From assembly GCA_944377745.1 (NCBI GenBank), contig CALWFV010000012.1, forward strand, positions 1 through 64,000: a stretch of 64,000 nucleotides of DNA. Reading direction: 5' to 3'. A program made the translations under genes and the position numbers. Under the pieces are notes generated by a model. It was not told the origin of the DNA. It saw only the letters and a list, made by a program, of their open reading frames with translations, and made no database searches. The DNA comes from an uncultured Mediterraneibacter sp. Its GTDB lineage: Bacteria > Bacillota > Clostridia > Lachnospirales > Lachnospiraceae. Position 1 is the first letter of the stretch. Every line of letters begins with the position of its first letter. This document shows, in pieces, positions 61,072 to 64,000 of this stretch.

Positions 61072-61698
61072 TCAACGTCCTCCTTCTTCTGATTCATACT
61101 GCCTGAAAACTCTCACAAGCAGCAGCGATTTTATATAAGCGCACACTGAGAATCCGCACACCATCATAAAGACCCAGACGCTTTTCGTAAAGATCATAAG
61201 CAGGATCACTGCTGCCGAGATCAAGGCCAGCAGGATCGTCTCCTTCAGATGAAAGACGGCCAGGATCAAAGCGTTTTTTACCGTTTTCAGGACAGTGTTG
61301 TCGAAACGGGCGGACAGGGCAAACACATAGAGCAGGGAAAAAGCGCAGATCAGCGCAAATGCTCCCGTGATAACGAGCATAACCTGGTCAGCTGTGGAGA
61401 ATCCCGGTCTCATCCGCCAGAATCTCAGTCCGAAGGCAAGGACCGTGCCGACCAGCACATAGAAGATCGACAAGAGCAGGGACTGCCTGAAATTATCTTT
61501 AAACGCTTTCAGAAATGGTTTGAAAATATAACCTCCCTCGTGCCTTGCCTCCCGCATGGTCACAGTATACAGCGCGGTCACTGCCGGTCCTGCCGTGACG
61601 GCCGGTGCGCAGCACAGGATAAACAGAATATTCAGTATCATAAAATCCGCCACTGTAGCCAGAAAGGCAAGGACCGGACTGTCCAGATTAATCTTCAT
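61072..61698 (-). CDS. YesL-family (DUF624) membrane protein
   Basis: The 208-residue protein has about five to six membrane segments. It starts with the family pattern [43 protein letters not shown]624/YesL proteins are found beside sugar ABC transporters and plant polysaccharide enzymes; their role is unknown. It lies 6 nt after the GH3 gene and 1 nt before GH51. Confidence 0.88.
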   Translation of the reverse strand: MKINLDSPVLAFLATVADFMILNILFILCCAPAVTAGPAVTALYTVTMREARHEGGYIFKPFLKAFKDNFRQSLLLSIFYVLVGTVLAFGLRFWRMRPGFSTADQVMLVITGAFALICAFSLLYVFALSARFDNTVLKTVKNALILAVFHLKETILLALISAAVILLMIFTKSVWVFMMVCGFSVCAYIKSLLLVRVFRQYESEEGGR

Positions 61699-61704
61699 AG
61701 CTTT

Positions 61705-63837
61705 TTATCCCTCTTTCCCGTTCTTGATCCCGATCTTCTCCCTTATAAATTCTTTCTGAACAGGACTCATTCCCGTGAGTTCCCTGCTTCTTGCGTCCGG
61801 CTGAGAGAAACCGGCGTATATCATATAGTGTCTTCCTCCCGGAATGCGCTGGCCATCTTCGTTCACAACCGTAAATGCCTCTTCCGGGATCCGGACCGTC
61901 GCGTTCCTGCTTTCTCCCCCCGGCAGTTCAACTCTTTTGAAAGCGCACAGCCGGGGATTGGGAACCGCGTAAACCGAATCCATACATTTGATATAAATCT
62001 GAAGCACCTCGCAGATATCTCTTTTTCCCGTATTTTCCATCTGTACAGAGATTTCCGCTCCCGCCCCCTTCTCGGAGATCTCCGCGGAAACAGTCCGTGC
62101 TTCCCCATAGGTCAGCCCGTATCCGAAAGGATACTGGGCTTTTCCTTTCATGTATCTGTATGTGCGTCCCTCCATCGAATAATCCTCAAACGGAGGAAGC
62201 TCTTCCAGTGTCTCATAAAAAGTCACGGGAAGTTTCCCGGAGGGAGATTCCTTTCCGAACAGGATCTCCGCCGCAGCATTCCCTCCCCGGGCGCCCGGAT
62301 ACCAGAGCTGAAGGATCCCCGCAAAATGTTCATTTGCAAAACTCATGTCAATGTCACTGCCTGCCAGCATACAAAGTACAACCGGTTTTCCCGCACCTGC
62401 GATCGCCTCCATCAGCCTCCGCTGGCACATCGGGAGCTGAAGATCCTCTTTATCGCCGGATGCATAACTGTTCCCCGTGTCTCCTTCCTCTCCCTCCAGG
62501 GTCTCATCCAGCCCCAGGCAGAGGATCACCACGTCGCTGTTTTCCGCCACGGTCACAGCTTCTGAGATACGGTCCATATCCCGGGCGAGGGGTTCTGTCT
62601 TATCCCGGAACAGATCACAGCCTTGGGAATAGAGAATATGTATTCCTTCCCCTGCGTATCTCCGGATGCCTTCCAGCACCGTCACATATTCCGATGATGT
62701 TCCATGATAATTCCCGATCAGGGCAGCCCTGCTGTCCGCGTTCGGTCCGATGACGCCTATTGTTCTTATCTGCTCCCTGTTCAGAGGAAGGATCCCGTTT
62801 TCATTCTTCAGAAGGACAACGCTCTCCAGAGCCGCCCTGTGAGCCGTCCTGAGATGTTCTTCACACTCTGTCTTTTCATAGGGAATGTTATCGTATTCAC
62901 TTCCGTCAAAAAGTCCCAGCAGGAAACGGGTGGTGAACAGGCGGACCGCCGCTTCCGTAATAGCCTCTTCTGTGACCATGCCGTGATAGTACGCATTCAG
63001 AATGTGAAGATACGTATTTCCGCAGTTCAGGTCACATCCTGCATTCAGCGCCATCGCCGCAGATTCCATGGGAGTTCCCGTGACCATGTGATTCTCATGA
63101 AAATCCCGGATCGCCCAGCAGTCAGAAACAAAATGGCCTTCGAATCCCCATTCCTCCCGCAGTTTGTTTTTGATCAGTGTGGTACTGCCGCAGCACGGTT
63201 CCCCGTTCACCCGGTTATAGGCTCCCATGACCGCTTCCACATGGGCTTCCTCCACAAGTGCACGGAAAGCCGGAAGATAGGTTTCTTCCAGATCCTTCTG
63301 CGATACTTCCGCGTCAAACTCATGGCGCAGAGCCTCCGGACCGGAATGTACGGCAAAGTGTTTTGCGCAGGCGGCCGCTTTCATGGTCTCTCCGTCCCCC
63401 TGAAGTCCCTCTACATATGCTTTGCCGAGTACGGCGGTCAGATATGGGTCTTCACCGTATGTCTCATGTCCTCTTCCCCAGCGGGGATCACGGAAAATAT
63501 TCACATTGGGGGACCAGAAGGTAAGTCCTTTATAAATATCCCGGTCTCCCTTTGCGGAAGCGGCATTATATTTTGCCCTTCCTTCCACAGCGATGACATT
63601 CCCCACTTCCCGGATCAGATCTTCATCGAAAGACGCCGCCATTCCGATTGCCTGGGGAAACACTGTGGCGGTACCTGCTCTTGCCACCCCGTGAAGACCT
63701 TCATTCCACCAGTTATATTCCGGAATCCCAAGCCGCGGGATCCCGGGGGAATCATATCTGAGCTGGGAAGCCTTCTCCTCTGTCGTCATTTTTGAGACCA
63801 GTTCCTGCGCTTTCTGTCTCGCTTTTTTTCTTTCCAT
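61705..63837 (-). CDS. GH3 beta-xylosidase/arabinofuranosidase-type enzyme
   Basis: The 710-residue enzyme has the canonical GH3 order and belongs to the group near plant BXL and bacterial XynB3 xylosidases. It shows NWWNEGLHGVARAGTATVFP, PNVNIFRDPRWGRGHETYG and CAKHFAVHSGPEALRHEF. The nucleophile Asp is in GHFVSDCWAIRDFH near 238. The sandwich domain starts at about 340 (ALESVVLLKNENGILPLN), and an Fn3-like domain is last. There is no signal peptide. The GH51 gene and an ABC sugar permease as neighbours point to arabinoxylo-oligosaccharides. Confidence 0.92.
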   Translation of the reverse strand: MERKKARQKAQELVSKMTTEEKASQLRYDSPGIPRLGIPEYNWWNEGLHGVARAGTATVFPQAIGMAASFDEDLIREVGNVIAVEGRAKYNAASAKGDRDIYKGLTFWSPNVNIFRDPRWGRGHETYGEDPYLTAVLGKAYVEGLQGDGETMKAAACAKHFAVHSGPEALRHEFDAEVSQKDLEETYLPAFRALVEEAHVEAVMGAYNRVNGEPCCGSTTLIKNKLREEWGFEGHFVSDCWAIRDFHENHMVTGTPMESAAMALNAGCDLNCGNTYLHILNAYYHGMVTEEAITEAAVRLFTTRFLLGLFDGSEYDNIPYEKTECEEHLRTAHRAALESVVLLKNENGILPLNREQIRTIGVIGPNADSRAALIGNYHGTSSEYVTVLEGIRRYAGEGIHILYSQGCDLFRDKTEPLARDMDRISEAVTVAENSDVVILCLGLDETLEGEEGDTGNSYASGDKEDLQLPMCQRRLMEAIAGAGKPVVLCMLAGSDIDMSFANEHFAGILQLWYPGARGGNAAAEILFGKESPSGKLPVTFYETLEELPPFEDYSMEGRTYRYMKGKAQYPFGYGLTYGEARTVSAEISEKGAGAEISVQMENTGKRDICEVLQIYIKCMDSVYAVPNPRLCAFKRVELPGGESRNATVRIPEEAFTVVNEDGQRIPGGRHYMIYAGFSQPDARSRELTGMSPVQKEFIREKIGIKNGKEG

Positions 63838-63858
63838 CCTGTAACCTCCGGTTATCTG

Positions 63859-64000
63859 TTATTCTTTTACGCCTCCCAGGGTAAGTCCCGTTACAAAGTA
63901 TCTCTGCAGGAACGGATAAATGCAGATGATGGGAAGCATGGTAAGGATCGATGCCGCCGCCCTCACTGTCTCCGGTGTGACGGAACCGGCTGCGTTCTTC
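63859..64000 (-). CDS. Carbohydrate ABC transporter permease (MalG type), C-terminal end
   Basis: Only the last 46 residues are in the window. The frame ends with SVTPETVRAAASILTMLPII, then CIYPFLQRYFVTGLTLGGVK and a stop. This is the typical end of MalG-type sugar permeases. The gene starts beyond 64000. It lies 21 nt before the GH3 gene, so the operon couples oligosaccharide import to GH3 and GH51. Confidence 0.88.
   Translation of the reverse strand, partial: KNAAGSVTPETVRAAASILTMLPIICIYPFLQRYFVTGLTLGGVKE

Noticed and set aside
61249..62565. Long plus-strand ORF of 438 codons
   Set aside because: It runs antisense across YesL and GH3, two recognisable genes.
1..64000. CRISPR array, tRNA or rRNA genes
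   Set aside because: I found no regular short repeats with spacers and no recognisable tRNA or rRNA sequence.

Overview
The window looks like a chromosome segment of a gut-type Lachnospiraceae (Clostridia). The evidence is a moderate GC content, strong GGAGG ribosome sites, many intracellular glycoside hydrolases (GH78, GH3, GH2, GH94, GH51), GPH-type sugar symporters, AraC regulators and several Rpn/AAA-ATPase-like and DUF3791 families common in that group. The genus cannot be fixed from the sequence alone.

Layout. 1-140: the 5' end of a probable group IIC intron (minus strand), abutting an intrinsic terminator. 621-7423: a long minus-strand operon-like run of a CrtO-like acyltransferase, GT28 glycosyltransferase, PAP2 protein, GNAT-like protein, zinc-ribbon protein, two small membrane proteins, an alpha/beta hydrolase, rsmD, a hypothetical protein and miaA. 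7543-8924: decayed genes (an Rpn-type nuclease pseudogene, and an antitoxin with a beheaded toxin). 8991-45068: two related carbohydrate modules. Module 1 has a two-component system, GPH symporter, GH78, GH3, AraC regulator and, beyond a RelB/YoeB pair, a GH2. Module 2 has a small membrane protein, two GH3, GH78, GPH symporter, GH94, a clan GH-A enzyme and a second AraC regulator. Between them lies an AT-richer two-component/ABC-transporter cassette with a mobile-element sigma-factor remnant (23580-28817). 45107-59144: a redox block of aldo/keto reductases, flavodoxins, FMN reductases, a flavin reductase, and DUF362, DUF4405, permease and Fe-S proteins with LysR and TetR regulators. 59168-64000: an arabinoxylan-type operon (sugar ABC permease, GH3, YesL, GH51, DUF6171).

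How it works together. None of the hydrolases in the two modules shows a signal peptide, and each module has a proton/sodium-sugar symporter. The likely logic is import of small intact glycosides followed by cytoplasmic removal of rhamnose (GH78) and beta-linked sugars (GH3, GH2, GH94), as for plant rhamnoglycosides.

The most notable find is a shared operator. Five minus-strand transcription units of these modules carry TATTGYAAW-N11-AATTGTAAK, a direct repeat with a 20-bp period. In all five a -10-like hexamer lies exactly 19 nt downstream of the promoter-proximal half-site. This is the geometry expected of an AraC-type activator overlapping the -35, and it defines a regulon probably controlled by the two AraC paralogues, whose DNA-binding domains are nearly identical. 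A second set of three related LysR-type T-N11-A boxes links the redox operons. Decay is common in the window: there are in-frame TAG interruptions in two genes and several toxin-antitoxin remnants.
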